Part shown: piece after piece, positions 1-6,587 of the stretch
How the letters are laid out: every line of letters starts with the position of its first letter
How positions within the stretch are numbered: position 1 is the first letter of the stretch
IMG/VR virus record: IMGVR_UViG_3300034418_004457
Span: 1-22,339 of that record
Reading direction: 5' to 3' (one strand)
Source of the DNA: a virus
DNA: 22,339 bases
Translations under genes and position numbers: made by a program
Notes under the pieces: model-generated
Told to the model about the DNA's origin: nothing
Seen by the model: the letters and a program-made list of their open reading frames with translations, nothing else
The model's database searches: none

Positions 1-666
1 CTGCGTCTCCTCATGGCGTACCTTCTCCATAAGCTCCTGCTTTTTCATCTTTATCTCGTCCAGATGGTCTTGCAGTATGCTCTTGTCTAGCACCAAGCGC
101 GGCTCTGTGAACATTCGTAACGTCAGGTCAATCAGGTTGAGTTCAAATATATTGAAGTCCAACTTCTTCATCAGGATAAGGAACAGCTTGTGAGTAAGCT
201 CCACGTCCTGAATGCAGTATTTGCCATACTGTTCAAGCTCTGACGGGTTAAAGTCCAAACGTTTTTTCCCAATGTTATCAACGACTTCCGTACCTTTTTT
301 GCCCAGTTCGTAGTATTCGCTTAGAGCAGATAGGCTACCCCCAACTTCCACGGTGTGGATTGACCGCGCCATAGACAGCGTGTCTGCTATTCTTTTGGGT
401 CGGATTGTAAATAACCAGTTAAGCACAGCCATATCAAACTTGGCGTTGTGCGCCACCGCTATGCTGTTAGCCCAGTCAAACGTATCCAGAAAATCTTGCG
501 TCTTTTTGAATGTGCCGCTAAACCATTGCGTAGGTTCATAGTTACGCTTTACGGCTACGCCAATAACCTCAAACCGGTCATCGCGTACATACTCTTCTGT
601 TGTCAGTTTGTTGAAACCGTACTGTTTGTCGTAGTACGTCTCGAAATCTATGACCAATACATCCAT
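1..666 (-). CDS. DNA polymerase, 3'-5' exonuclease domain (partial, family A-like)
   Basis: The first 222 residues of a gene that runs off the left edge of the window are visible; there is no stop codon. The N-terminus is a DnaQ/PolI-type proofreading exonuclease: ExoI has D7 and E9 in VIDFETYYD, ExoII is HNAKFD (residues 73-78), and ExoIII is YCIQD with Y150 and D154. All carboxylate ligands are present, so proofreading is probably active. A domain of this type starting almost at residue 1 is typical of phage family A DNA polymerases, whose polymerase fingers/palm would lie beyond the window; that part is inference. It starts at ATG 666, 19 bases after the stop of the upstream gene, with a GAAGGG-like ribosome binding site. 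It is the last visible gene of the leftward nuclease/polymerase unit. A stand-alone exonuclease is less likely because the reading frame continues well past ExoIII. Confidence 0.85.
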   Translation of the reverse strand, partial: MDVLVIDFETYYDKQYGFNKLTTEEYVRDDRFEVIGVAVKRNYEPTQWFSGTFKKTQDFLDTFDWANSIAVAHNAKFDMAVLNWLFTIRPKRIADTLSMARSIHTVEVGGSLSALSEYYELGKKGTEVVDNIGKKRLDFNPSELEQYGKYCIQDVELTHKLFLILMKKLDFNIFELNLIDLTLRMFTEPRLVLDKSILQDHLDEIKMKKQELMEKVRHEETQ

Positions 667-685
667 GCCCTTCGTTCCCTTTGTT

Positions 686-964
686 CTACCATTCTCTATC
701 TGTACTACTATCATCGCCGAACAAACGTTCCATCACGACTCGTGTAAACGTATCGGCTTGGACTTCTTCGAGTTTACGTTTGAAGCGGTGTCGTTCTTCT
801 TCCGTTATGAACCCGCCGCTTTTGTTTTCGTCAAGCACGATGCCTATCAACTTATCCCACCTCTCTTTAGGTTTGTGGTTAGTTGGCATTTGCGGCATGA
901 GTATGTCGAACTCTTCGGGATGGCTTTCCATGCGCTTAAGCATGATCTCTAAGCCCTTATTCAT
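686..964 (-). CDS. Unknown protein, 92 aa, in the polymerase operon
   Basis: I do not recognise this protein. It is charged and apparently soluble, with a Lys/Arg/Glu-rich helical C-terminal half (EEERHRFKRKLEEVQ). The frame stays open upstream to a GTG at 1033. I chose ATG 964 because it overlaps the last codons of the upstream gene, which matches the translational coupling seen at nearly every junction here. It lies between a CxxC protein and the DNA polymerase, so a replication-accessory or regulatory role is possible but unsupported by any motif. Confidence 0.7.
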   Translation of the reverse strand: MNKGLEIMLKRMESHPEEFDILMPQMPTNHKPKERWDKLIGIVLDENKSGGFITEEERHRFKRKLEEVQADTFTRVVMERLFGDDSSTDREW

Positions 965-1295
965 TGCCCATATCCCAGTACATGTAAGTCGAGCCTTTGT
1001 GTTGGATAAGGCATAGATAAGATTTGCCGTCACATATCTCGCACCAAAAACGAATCACCACCCCGTCTCTTCGCGGGCTAGGGTTTCCGGTTAAATCTGT
1101 ACCTGATACGACCCCATCATGCGTAGACTTTGTGTAGACCCCTACGTCCCAATCTTCCTCACGGAAAAAAGTTTCAACAGAATCGTGGTGTAGTTCCTGT
1201 GCAGTGCAGTGCGGGCAGGCTATATGGATGGTTGATGGCGGGTAAGTACGGCCGCCTTTAGGAATTGGTATCTCGTCGGATTTGTATGTAGTCAA
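957..1295 (-). CDS. Putative zinc-binding protein, 112 aa (two CxxC knuckles)
   Basis: Not a family I can name. Two cysteine pairs, CPHC (residues 27-30) and CEIC (85-88), are placed like the knuckles of a zinc ribbon, with about 54 residues of polar sequence between them. The open frame reaches ATG 1313, but that codon has no ribosome binding site and would overlap the nuclease gene by 56 bases. A TTG at 1295 is preceded by a strong GGAGG seven bases upstream, so I take TTG as the start. The gene sits between a VRR-NUC nuclease and the DNA polymerase and overlaps its downstream neighbour. Nucleic-acid binding is plausible from context only. Confidence 0.7.
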   Translation of the reverse strand: MTTYKSDEIPIPKGGRTYPPSTIHIACPHCTAQELHHDSVETFFREEDWDVGVYTKSTHDGVVSGTDLTGNPSPRRDGVVIRFWCEICDGKSYLCLIQHKGSTYMYWDMGNE

Positions 1296-1572
1296 GTGTG
1301 GCCTCCAGTTCATGCAGGTTGTTTTCGTTTATGACAAGGGCTTTACCCCAAGCCTTCTCGATGTTAGCAAGCTCTCGTTTTTGCAGTTCTGTTGGTTTGT
1401 TATTACCGGCCTTGCATTCAATACCAATAAACATACCGTAGTAACAGCAAACGACATCGGGAACACCGGAGCGACCCATGCCGTACGTGGCGGGAAAAAA
1501 GTAATAGGCGTCTGCTTCCTTTAGGATTGAGACTACTTTGTTCTTAACTTTCTTTTCGGGAGTGAGAGCCAT
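1258..1572 (-). CDS. VRR-NUC domain nuclease
   Basis: A 104-residue single-domain protein matching the VRR-NUC family (PF08774) of the PD-(D/E)XK superfamily. The diagnostic signature is GVPD (residues 36-39), then a hydrophobic strand, then IECKAG with E52 and K54, then a Gln-containing helix (TELQKRE). D39, E52 and K54 are the predicted metal/catalytic residues. Stand-alone VRR-NUC proteins are common in phages next to replication genes; members of the family cut branched or flap DNA, but the substrate here cannot be read from sequence. It is the first gene after the terminator at 1611-1636, so it probably opens its own transcript. It has only a poor ribosome binding site, and a weak promoter candidate would give a leaderless message. 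Confidence 0.85.
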   Translation of the reverse strand: MALTPEKKVKNKVVSILKEADAYYFFPATYGMGRSGVPDVVCCYYGMFIGIECKAGNNKPTELQKRELANIEKAWGKALVINENNLHELEATLDYIQIRRDTNS

Positions 1573-1578
1573 CCAGAA

Positions 1579-1607
1579 AGGATAACTGGGATATTAGACT
1601 TTGTAAA
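1579..1607 (-). promoter_or_regulatory. Weak leftward promoter candidate for the nuclease/polymerase unit
   Basis: On the minus strand TTTACA (1602-1607) is followed after 17 bases by TATCCT (1579-1584). The -35 is good and the -10 is poor. Transcription would begin at or next to the ATG at 1572, giving a leaderless message, which fits the lack of a ribosome binding site there. The call rests mainly on the need for a promoter after the terminator just upstream. Confidence 0.25.
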
Positions 1608-1610
1608 GAC

Positions 1611-1636
1611 AAAAAAAAGCCCGCACATGGCGGGCT
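1611..1636 (-). terminator. Rho-independent terminator ending the leftward early operon
   Basis: Read leftward, a perfect 7-bp stem AGCCCGC/GCGGGCT (1618-1624 with 1630-1636) encloses a 5-base loop and is followed by eight consecutive T (1611-1618, sharing the last base of the stem). It lies 43 bases after the stop of the 43-residue acidic protein and before the VRR-NUC gene, so it separates the MoxR/VWA/RHH transcript from the nuclease/polymerase transcript. Confidence 0.9.
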
Positions 1637-1649
1637 ACAATGGAGATAA

Positions 1650-1665
1650 CCTAACAATTGTTAGG
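1650..1665. repeat. Palindrome copy 1 (CCTAACAATTGTTAGG)
   Basis: Exact 16-bp palindrome, extended to a perfect 18 bp (1649-1666). It lies between the last stop codon of the early operon and its terminator. Unlike copies 2-8 it does not precede a start codon on the minus strand, and the GGAGATAAC arm is on the opposite side, as if the element were inverted. Confidence 0.95.
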
Positions 1666-1678
1666 TAGTCTGGATCAG

Positions 1679-1810
1679 TTATTCTTCCTCTTCGTCCTCT
1701 TCTTCATCTAGGTCAAGTTCATCCAACCACCACTTGCGTCCGTAATCTTCATCACCTACGCGGTTCGGGTCATCCGGTATTGTACGCCAATCGTTATACA
1801 CTCTGCCCAT
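1679..1810 (-). CDS. Small acidic protein, 43 aa
   Basis: A short gene that starts at ATG 1810 inside the end of the upstream gene (17-base overlap). AGGAG is placed about six bases before the start. The protein is unrecognised and has a Trp-rich centre (RKWWLDEL) followed by an almost purely acidic tail (DLDEEEDEEEE). Acidic tails of this kind occur in DNA mimics and in proteins that bind basic partners, but nothing else supports either role. It is the last gene before the terminator. The good ribosome binding site and the overlap are the reasons for calling it. Confidence 0.65.
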   Translation of the reverse strand: MGRVYNDWRTIPDDPNRVGDEDYGRKWWLDELDLDEEEDEEEE

Positions 1811-2015
1811 CGTCAGTCTCCTGAATGTCTTTTAATATCTCACGCTTTAATCGCTTGCGATCTTCGGGTGAACAATTCGACACTATACGTATGTCCTTAA
1901 GTCCAAGCTTGTAAGAGCTGGGTTGCCAGTACAGTGCAGCTTCTGGGTCAGTGACAAGCATGTACTGCCACTTCTCCCCGTCAATGTCTAAGTAGAAGGA
2001 TTCACCTTTCATCAT
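1794..2015 (-). CDS. Unknown protein, 73 aa
   Basis: I do not recognise this protein. It begins with beta-prone sequence (SFYLDIDGEKWQYMLV) and ends in a charged helix (PEDRKRLKREILKDIQ). There are two adjacent ATG codons (2015 and 2012). AAGGAG lies four bases before the first and seven before the second, so either may be used. The start overlaps the last codons of the ribbon-helix-helix gene, and its own end overlaps the acidic 43-residue gene, so the three are translationally coupled. Confidence 0.75.
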   Translation of the reverse strand: MMKGESFYLDIDGEKWQYMLVTDPEAALYWQPSSYKLGLKDIRIVSNCSPEDRKRLKREILKDIQETDDGQSV

Positions 2016-2181
2016 CGTTCTCCTTCATTCTCATGTGCATCACCCTAGCCAACGCTTCACGCATGGCTTTGGTGTAGTTAGGTTCTTGTTTGTAAAAGTC
2101 TACTACCTCACGCGGTAACCGCATGTTCACATGAACCAGCGGCTCCTTTCTTTCTGCTTGCTTTCTTTCAACTTCATTCAT
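2002..2181 (-). CDS. Ribbon-helix-helix (CopG/Arc/BrnA-like) DNA-binding protein, 59 aa
   Basis: After a short charged N-terminus come a beta strand (LVHVNMRL, residues 15-22), helix A (PREVVDFYKQ, 23-32), a turn with Asn-Tyr-Thr, and helix B (YTKAMREALARVM, 36-48). This is the ribbon-helix-helix order, and the sequence resembles BrnA-type antitoxins and Arc/CopG repressors. Such proteins dimerise and contact palindromic operators with the paired strands, which makes it the best encoded candidate to bind the palindromes repeated through this operon; that link is inference. I use ATG 2181, which overlaps the upstream stop (ATGAATGA) with TAGGTG upstream, rather than GTG 2190. No obvious toxin partner is adjacent, so a toxin-antitoxin role is not favoured. 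Confidence 0.75.
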   Translation of the reverse strand: MNEVERKQAERKEPLVHVNMRLPREVVDFYKQEPNYTKAMREALARVMHMRMKENDDER

Positions 2182-3055
2182 GATAATCACCTACGAGTAC
2201 AAATAAATCTGGTTTGTCTTTGTAACCTATACCGACAGCAAAAGTCCCATCGTCCAACAGCTTCAACATGCCCAACTGCGATCTCATTTTTGTCGGCATT
2301 TGATCTAGCGGGTACACAGTGTTGTTTCTCCCACTGCGAGCCACGCAATACTCATCGGTAAGCCACACTGCGGTGCTTTGCGAACTTTGTGTTACGCTAG
2401 TAACGACTTCCGCCTCGTCATACGTATCCCTTAGTTTGTCTAAGTCACCCTTAAAGTTTGCTTCCCGCAGTATTGGTTTGTAGTGGTCGAAATTCTGCAT
2501 GATATACGGAGCCAGACACTTTAGAGCAGCCGCGATATCGTTCCATTTGTAACGAGCTTCTCGATCCTCTCTATCCATCCGCCGCCGCATGCCCCTACTA
2601 TGCACTTGCAGTTGTTCAGGTAAACTCAACGGTTTGAAGTAACGCTTAATGTCTTTCCTGAGCTTGGCAGAGGATAAGCTTGCTATATGGTCTTTACGCT
2701 CCATCGCTTTACGTATCTTTTCGTTACGCAACTCCATTGTTTGGTCATATAGATTGATTGTTACCCATCCGACTGTCGTGCCATCCATCAAACAGTTTAC
2801 GTTCGTAACAGCATTGTTATGATTGTCGTCCGTAATCTGCCATTCATAGTGCGGGGGTAAGTCTGATACCGACTCCACAAACAGCCAAGCGATCTGTGCA
2901 TCTGTGTCGAAATCATGCTCCACAGGTTCGCCGTTATTGGCTTGCCTCAAATTTTCATCTAGCCCATGAGTTTCCAAGTAAGCAGTGGAGCCATTTAGCT
3001 CTATGCCCTTACCTGCAAGTATTTCCCTAGCCTCTCTCAAAGTAATATGTTTCAT
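2174..3055 (-). CDS. Unknown phage protein, 293 aa
   Basis: No family recognised. The middle third is rich in basic residues and helical (around RGMRRRMDREDREARYKW). The C-terminal third looks beta-rich, ending DDGTFAVGIGYKDKPDLFVLVGDY. There is no signal peptide or membrane segment. The frame is open to a TTG at 3070, but ATG 3055 follows GGAGGACAC directly and is the clear start. The stop of the upstream gene is only eight bases before this start, and the downstream RHH gene overlaps its end, so it belongs to a five-gene coupled block (3921 down to 1679) that opens at palindrome copy 2. Confidence 0.8.
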   Translation of the reverse strand: MKHITLREAREILAGKGIELNGSTAYLETHGLDENLRQANNGEPVEHDFDTDAQIAWLFVESVSDLPPHYEWQITDDNHNNAVTNVNCLMDGTTVGWVTINLYDQTMELRNEKIRKAMERKDHIASLSSAKLRKDIKRYFKPLSLPEQLQVHSRGMRRRMDREDREARYKWNDIAAALKCLAPYIMQNFDHYKPILREANFKGDLDKLRDTYDEAEVVTSVTQSSQSTAVWLTDEYCVARSGRNNTVYPLDQMPTKMRSQLGMLKLLDDGTFAVGIGYKDKPDLFVLVGDYHE

Positions 3056-3063
3056 GTGTCCTC

Positions 3064-3921
3064 CTACCAATCAAATTGTCCAAGTATCTTGTCTACCTTC
3101 GTTTTCATGTTCTCACGTTGGTAGTCGTACGCTTTCAGCTCTTCGACATCTGCGGATAGCAGCGTTATCTCTAGCTGTTTACGAGCACCCTCCAGTTCAG
3201 GGTCTCCTGTTATGTTCATATGCTTAAGTAAATCGCACAGCTCCTGTGCGTTATCAACGAACGTACTGTGGATGCGTTTCTTAGGCGCATCATCGTCATC
3301 AGTAGCAGCAAGCTTGTCGCTCATGTGCAAGAGTAGACTGTGCAGTTTTTCCCACGGCTTCTTCATTGCTTCGGCTAACTGGTCTTGCACCTCGGCATCG
3401 CAAGCCTCCATTACATCCTTAACCTCTGCATTGTTCGCATCAAGACAGAAGTGCCCGCTTGCAGGTACTGGCTTACACCGATACTTGAACTTGTACCGCG
3501 CAGCGATCTCGCTAGGGTCTGGGTACAGGTCAGGGTTAGCCATCGCGCCCAACTCCTGCATGGCGATTTGTATCTCGCTTGCAAATCTGGGTACGAGTGT
3601 ATTCACAAGCTTGTCGAAATGTGCCTCATGCTTCTTCATTTCCTCCTTCCACTCAAAGAAGTAAGTCATAGGCAGCAGCCTCGCGCCTTGATCCTCCCAC
3701 GGTAGGGTTACTTTGTTGTTCCAAGTCCGTACCTTAGCAGCGTACTTGTTGATCTCGGATGCAAGCGTAGTGCCTGCCATTATGTCCTTCTCTACACGAA
3801 CCGCCATGCTGTTCGCATTGTTAAGCTGAGCCAAACGCTCCGCTTGTTGCTTGTCTTTACGCTCAGTTCCCCAAGTGGAAATGTTCAACGTAACTAGCAT
3901 TGCTCTTTTATGAATACCCAT
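3064..3921 (-). CDS. Unknown protein, 285 aa, next to the MoxR/VWA module
   Basis: A soluble, mostly helical protein with long charged segments; I see no catalytic motif. It opens the block after palindrome copy 2 and follows the ATPase and VWA genes. Phage and plasmid MoxR/VWA clusters often include a helical protein of about this size (DUF3150 is one such family, from memory). Membership is a guess to be tested. The open frame extends upstream through the palindrome to a TTG giving a false leader MLANGDNT; the real start is ATG 3921, preceded by GGAGATAACACT. Confidence 0.8.
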   Translation of the reverse strand: MGIHKRAMLVTLNISTWGTERKDKQQAERLAQLNNANSMAVRVEKDIMAGTTLASEINKYAAKVRTWNNKVTLPWEDQGARLLPMTYFFEWKEEMKKHEAHFDKLVNTLVPRFASEIQIAMQELGAMANPDLYPDPSEIAARYKFKYRCKPVPASGHFCLDANNAEVKDVMEACDAEVQDQLAEAMKKPWEKLHSLLLHMSDKLAATDDDDAPKKRIHSTFVDNAQELCDLLKHMNITGDPELEGARKQLEITLLSADVEELKAYDYQRENMKTKVDKILGQFDW

Positions 3922-3937
3922 AGTGTTATCTCCATTA

Positions 3938-3953
3938 GCTAACAATTGTTAGG
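3938..3953. repeat. Palindrome copy 2 (GCTAACAATTGTTAGG)
   Basis: A 14-bp perfect palindrome core, lying 16 bases ahead of ATG 3921 on the minus strand and 10 bases after the stop at 3964. The segment 3919-3965 matches 6553-6599 (copy 4) at 46 of 47 positions. Confidence 0.95.
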
Positions 3954-3963
3954 TTATCTAGGT

Positions 3964-4209
3964 TTATGATTCAGGCTTGCCTCTCATCTTGCCAAGCCCG
4001 TACAATTCTTCACTCATCAGTTCAAAACGAACTAGTCCTACTTCCGCAGGTGCAAGCTTGTACACATGATGCGTCTCTTCTTTGGTAGACCAGTTGGTCT
4101 TGTGTTCGTAAACCTCGCAACCGCAATCATGTATCATGTTTACAATAGCCCCCGCTTGTTCCGCCTCCATAACGAACTTGCGGTCATTAAACTCAAACAA
4201 TACTTTCAT
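3964..4209 (-). CDS. Unknown protein, 81 aa, coupled to the VWA gene
   Basis: Not recognised. It is small, with a beta-prone start (MKVLFEFNDRKFVMEAE), a central Cys pair (DCGCEV) and a Gly/Lys-rich end. The ATG overlaps the TGA of the VWA/metallopeptidase gene, with GGAGGACAT before it, so it is translated together with that gene. This coupling suggests a small partner of the VWA protein, but only by position. Confidence 0.8.
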   Translation of the reverse strand: MKVLFEFNDRKFVMEAEQAGAIVNMIHDCGCEVYEHKTNWSTKEETHHVYKLAPAEVGLVRFELMSEELYGLGKMRGKPES

Positions 4210-5453
4210 ATGTCCTCCGATACGTTTATCGTCTTACCCACAGGGGCAGTTATCTTTTCCTTGTTTGTGATCATCCACAGAACTGGTGCAGTCCAAGTAC
4301 CCCAATCATATATCTCACCATCAGTCAGCATGATCACCGCATCAGGTTTGATACCTTTCTCCTTCAAGTATTTACATACGCAGTTAGGATCAGTGCCGCC
4401 ACCTCCGTATATATTCATAACGTCAGGAGCATTGGTAAAATTGTCAGCGGTATACTCTTCGTGGAACCCGACACTACCATCCCAATCGATCAAGTGAATC
4501 TTCTCGATGCGTACCATCTTAGCGATAGCCACCATTTCACTTGTTGCTTTGACTAGCCTACCCTTGTGGTGCATTGAGCCGGATGCGTCCCGACAGAACG
4601 CTACCTCTTTGACACTCTCGCCTACCAACGTGGGAAGATAGTCTCCTTGATGCAAGAACCTACGGTTAGGTTTACGCCACGAACTCTCTTGCTTATCAGT
4701 GCATGACATCTGAACAAAGTCTCGAAACTGCCGCTTCCAATTGACTTTGCTTGTGACTAGGTCTTTAAGTCCAAGCTTGTCATGTCCTTCGCCCTGACCT
4801 GCCGCATCGTCCATCTTCTTTGCAGCCATCATGCCTTGCCGTATTGCTTGCTTGACATCGCTTTCCAGTTTCTGGGCTTCCTTCTCGGTCATCTCCTTAG
4901 CGGCTTCCCAATCATGGGCATCGAACCCGCCGCCTCCGGCATCGTCCCCATCACCGGCATCGGTTTCCCCATCGTCGCCCTCTCCGCCTCCACCGTTTTT
5001 GGCTTTGGCTTGCAGGATTCTGAATACCTCCATCACGGTCTTGCCGAGATACTGCTCATCGTACAAACCGACTACCTTTCCGTCCTTACGTGGAAGAGCG
5101 ATAAGTGTCTCTTCCGGGTCGGCCAATACGAGCTTACCGTTAATCCAGTAATCACAAGCGGCGTTAGCCAGCTCGTGGTCGATCTCGTGTAACTTCCTAT
5201 ATACAGATAGATGGCGCGCAGCTTTGTGCATATTCTCGTGGCAGAGAATGAACCCACAGGATTTCTCCGGTTGATCAAAGCTGAACACGAACTCAGGGTT
5301 GTACCACTCGTTGCGGCCATCGGTCATAGCAGTCGGCACGTCCGTAGTTAGATGCGTTTTGCCAAGCATCATCACGCCGCTTAGCCCTACGAACATACGG
5401 CTACGCATCAGGCCGATCTTCACTTTCTTGAACCGTCTTATCGGTGCTTGCAT
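4206..5453 (-). CDS. VWA-like protein with HExxH metallopeptidase motif (MoxR partner)
   Basis: A 415-residue two-domain protein. The N-terminal part has HENMH at 72-76 (HExxH zinc-protease signature) followed by ACDYWING (residues 99-106), where D101 could be a further ligand. This matches the putative metallopeptidase domain (PF13203-like) found with VWA-like DUF2201 proteins (PF09967). A Gly/Asp-rich linker (about 153-177) and a charged helix follow. The C-terminal VWA-like domain has a MIDAS motif DASGS at 289-293, then GGGGTD, then LTDGE. In bacteria this architecture is paired with a MoxR AAA+ ATPase, and such a gene lies directly upstream here. The proposed role is a metal-dependent adaptor or protease working with the ATPase to remodel a target; the phage substrate is unknown. 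The start is ATG 5453; the upstream TTG is a palindrome artefact. Confidence 0.85.
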   Translation of the reverse strand: MQAPIRRFKKVKIGLMRSRMFVGLSGVMMLGKTHLTTDVPTAMTDGRNEWYNPEFVFSFDQPEKSCGFILCHENMHKAARHLSVYRKLHEIDHELANAACDYWINGKLVLADPEETLIALPRKDGKVVGLYDEQYLGKTVMEVFRILQAKAKNGGGGEGDDGETDAGDGDDAGGGGFDAHDWEAAKEMTEKEAQKLESDVKQAIRQGMMAAKKMDDAAGQGEGHDKLGLKDLVTSKVNWKRQFRDFVQMSCTDKQESSWRKPNRRFLHQGDYLPTLVGESVKEVAFCRDASGSMHHKGRLVKATSEMVAIAKMVRIEKIHLIDWDGSVGFHEEYTADNFTNAPDVMNIYGGGGTDPNCVCKYLKEKGIKPDAVIMLTDGEIYDWGTWTAPVLWMITNKEKITAPVGKTINVSEDI

Positions 5454-5469
5454 AGTGTTATCTCCATTA

Positions 5470-5485
5470 GCTAACAATTGTTAGG
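5470..5485. repeat. Palindrome copy 3 (GCTAACAATTGTTAGG)
   Basis: It lies between the ATPase stop (5488) and the start of the VWA gene (5453), with the same spacer and ribosome binding site cassette as copies 2 and 4. Confidence 0.95.
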
Positions 5486-5487
5486 TA

Positions 5488-6555
5488 TTACAGAAGGTCT
5501 TGGTTCTCAGCACACCAGTGAGCGAACGCCTCACACTCGAAAGCGAACTTCATCTTCTTCTTATGCTTGGCTAGGTTAGAGCAGAAGATTGCCTGCCACT
5601 CCAAGTCAACTCTCGCCAAGTATTGAAGTACAGGAGGTAGCGTGTGTTGCTCCACTTTCTCCAACATACCAAAGCTCATTACGGCGATTGCGCCTTCGTC
5701 CTCTGGGACTCTTGCAGTTAAAGGGTTAGCCACAATAGTCTCAAAACGATCAAGGCTGTCTTGGTGACGAATGTAGGAATTCAGGCTCTCCGCAGCAGAG
5801 AAGCCAACCGTACCTTGCATGGCAGCAAGCAGACTTTCTTGGTCGTACTTGTCACGGTTATCAATGATGGTGCATACCTTCTCCAGTGTACGCGGAGAAC
5901 ACACTGCGTTTTGTGGTACGTTCGGATTGAAGATGAACTCGTTACCATCCTGTCCTTCATCGGTATAAGACGCTAGACACTGCGGGTGTTGGTCAACCCA
6001 AGCTAGTGCAACGTGACAGAGATCTTTTAGTACAGCGTAGTTATGTATCCACTCCTCGGCGGTAGGCTTAGCCAACTCCAAGCGGGTGATACGTTGAATG
6101 GTATGAGCTTGCATTGAGTCACCCACACCGTCAGTTTCTAGGTTACCAGTTAGGAAGATATAGGAACCTTCAGGCACTGGCATGTCACCGCATCGGGGAT
6201 TGTCGATCTCGAACATGGGATGCGTCATGTTCTTCACCGGAGTCATGGCTTTGGGCCACTCGTCTAGCATGATTGCAACCGGCTTCCCAGTGTGCAGACC
6301 GAATCGAGCATTGGGATAATAGCGGGTGACCTTCGCTTCATGGTCAATGACCGGCATAGCTACATCGCCCAAGTCCAGATTGGGACAGTCAATGTACGCC
6401 GTCGGGAGTCCAGTCCTTCTGCCTATCTCCTTAAGTATTGCGCTCTTACCAATTCCAGGCTCCCCTACTATGTAGTAACGGATTTGCGGGTTAGCAAGAA
6501 TCTGGTTAACGATCTGCTCGTGGTTCAGCTTTGTTGCGATTTGTACTTCACTCAT
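5488..6555 (-). CDS. MoxR-family AAA+ ATPase
   Basis: A 355-residue single AAA+ module. Walker A is GEPGIGKS (31-38), Walker B is VAIMLDE with D98 and E99, and sensor 1 is FLTGN (134-138). It continues into a DGVGDSMQAHTIQRITRLEL stretch like the pre-finger region of MoxR/AAA_5 proteins paired with VWA proteins. MoxR ATPases form hexameric rings that remodel or insert cofactors into partners through a VWA adaptor, and that adaptor is encoded next. It is the first gene after the internal promoter at 6634-6662. The start is ATG 6555 with GGAGATAACACT upstream; the apparent TTG start comes from the palindrome. A CobS-like ATPase is a related alternative. Confidence 0.88.
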   Translation of the reverse strand: MSEVQIATKLNHEQIVNQILANPQIRYYIVGEPGIGKSAILKEIGRRTGLPTAYIDCPNLDLGDVAMPVIDHEAKVTRYYPNARFGLHTGKPVAIMLDEWPKAMTPVKNMTHPMFEIDNPRCGDMPVPEGSYIFLTGNLETDGVGDSMQAHTIQRITRLELAKPTAEEWIHNYAVLKDLCHVALAWVDQHPQCLASYTDEGQDGNEFIFNPNVPQNAVCSPRTLEKVCTIIDNRDKYDQESLLAAMQGTVGFSAAESLNSYIRHQDSLDRFETIVANPLTARVPEDEGAIAVMSFGMLEKVEQHTLPPVLQYLARVDLEWQAIFCSNLAKHKKKMKFAFECEAFAHWCAENQDLL

Positions 6556-6571
6556 AGTGTTATCTCCATTA

Positions 6572-6587
6572 GCTAACAATTGTTAGG
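6572..6587. repeat. Palindrome copy 4 (GCTAACAATTGTTAGG)
   Basis: It lies 16 bases ahead of the ATPase start. The TAA stop of the small upstream gene (6583-6585) is inside the palindrome. It is in the predicted leader of the transcript from the promoter at 6634-6662. Confidence 0.95.

Noticed and set aside
448-747. Rightward open frame opposite the DNA polymerase
   Set aside because: It lies antisense to a clear exonuclease domain, has no ribosome site and an implausible Cys/Tyr-rich product.
2002-2181. Antitoxin of a BrnT/BrnA-type system
   Set aside because: The protein is RHH-like, but neighbouring genes show no BrnT or other toxin signature.
4782-5192. Rightward open frames opposite the VWA gene, including a Pro/Ser-rich one
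   Set aside because: They are antisense shadows of the Gly/Asp-rich linker of the VWA protein.
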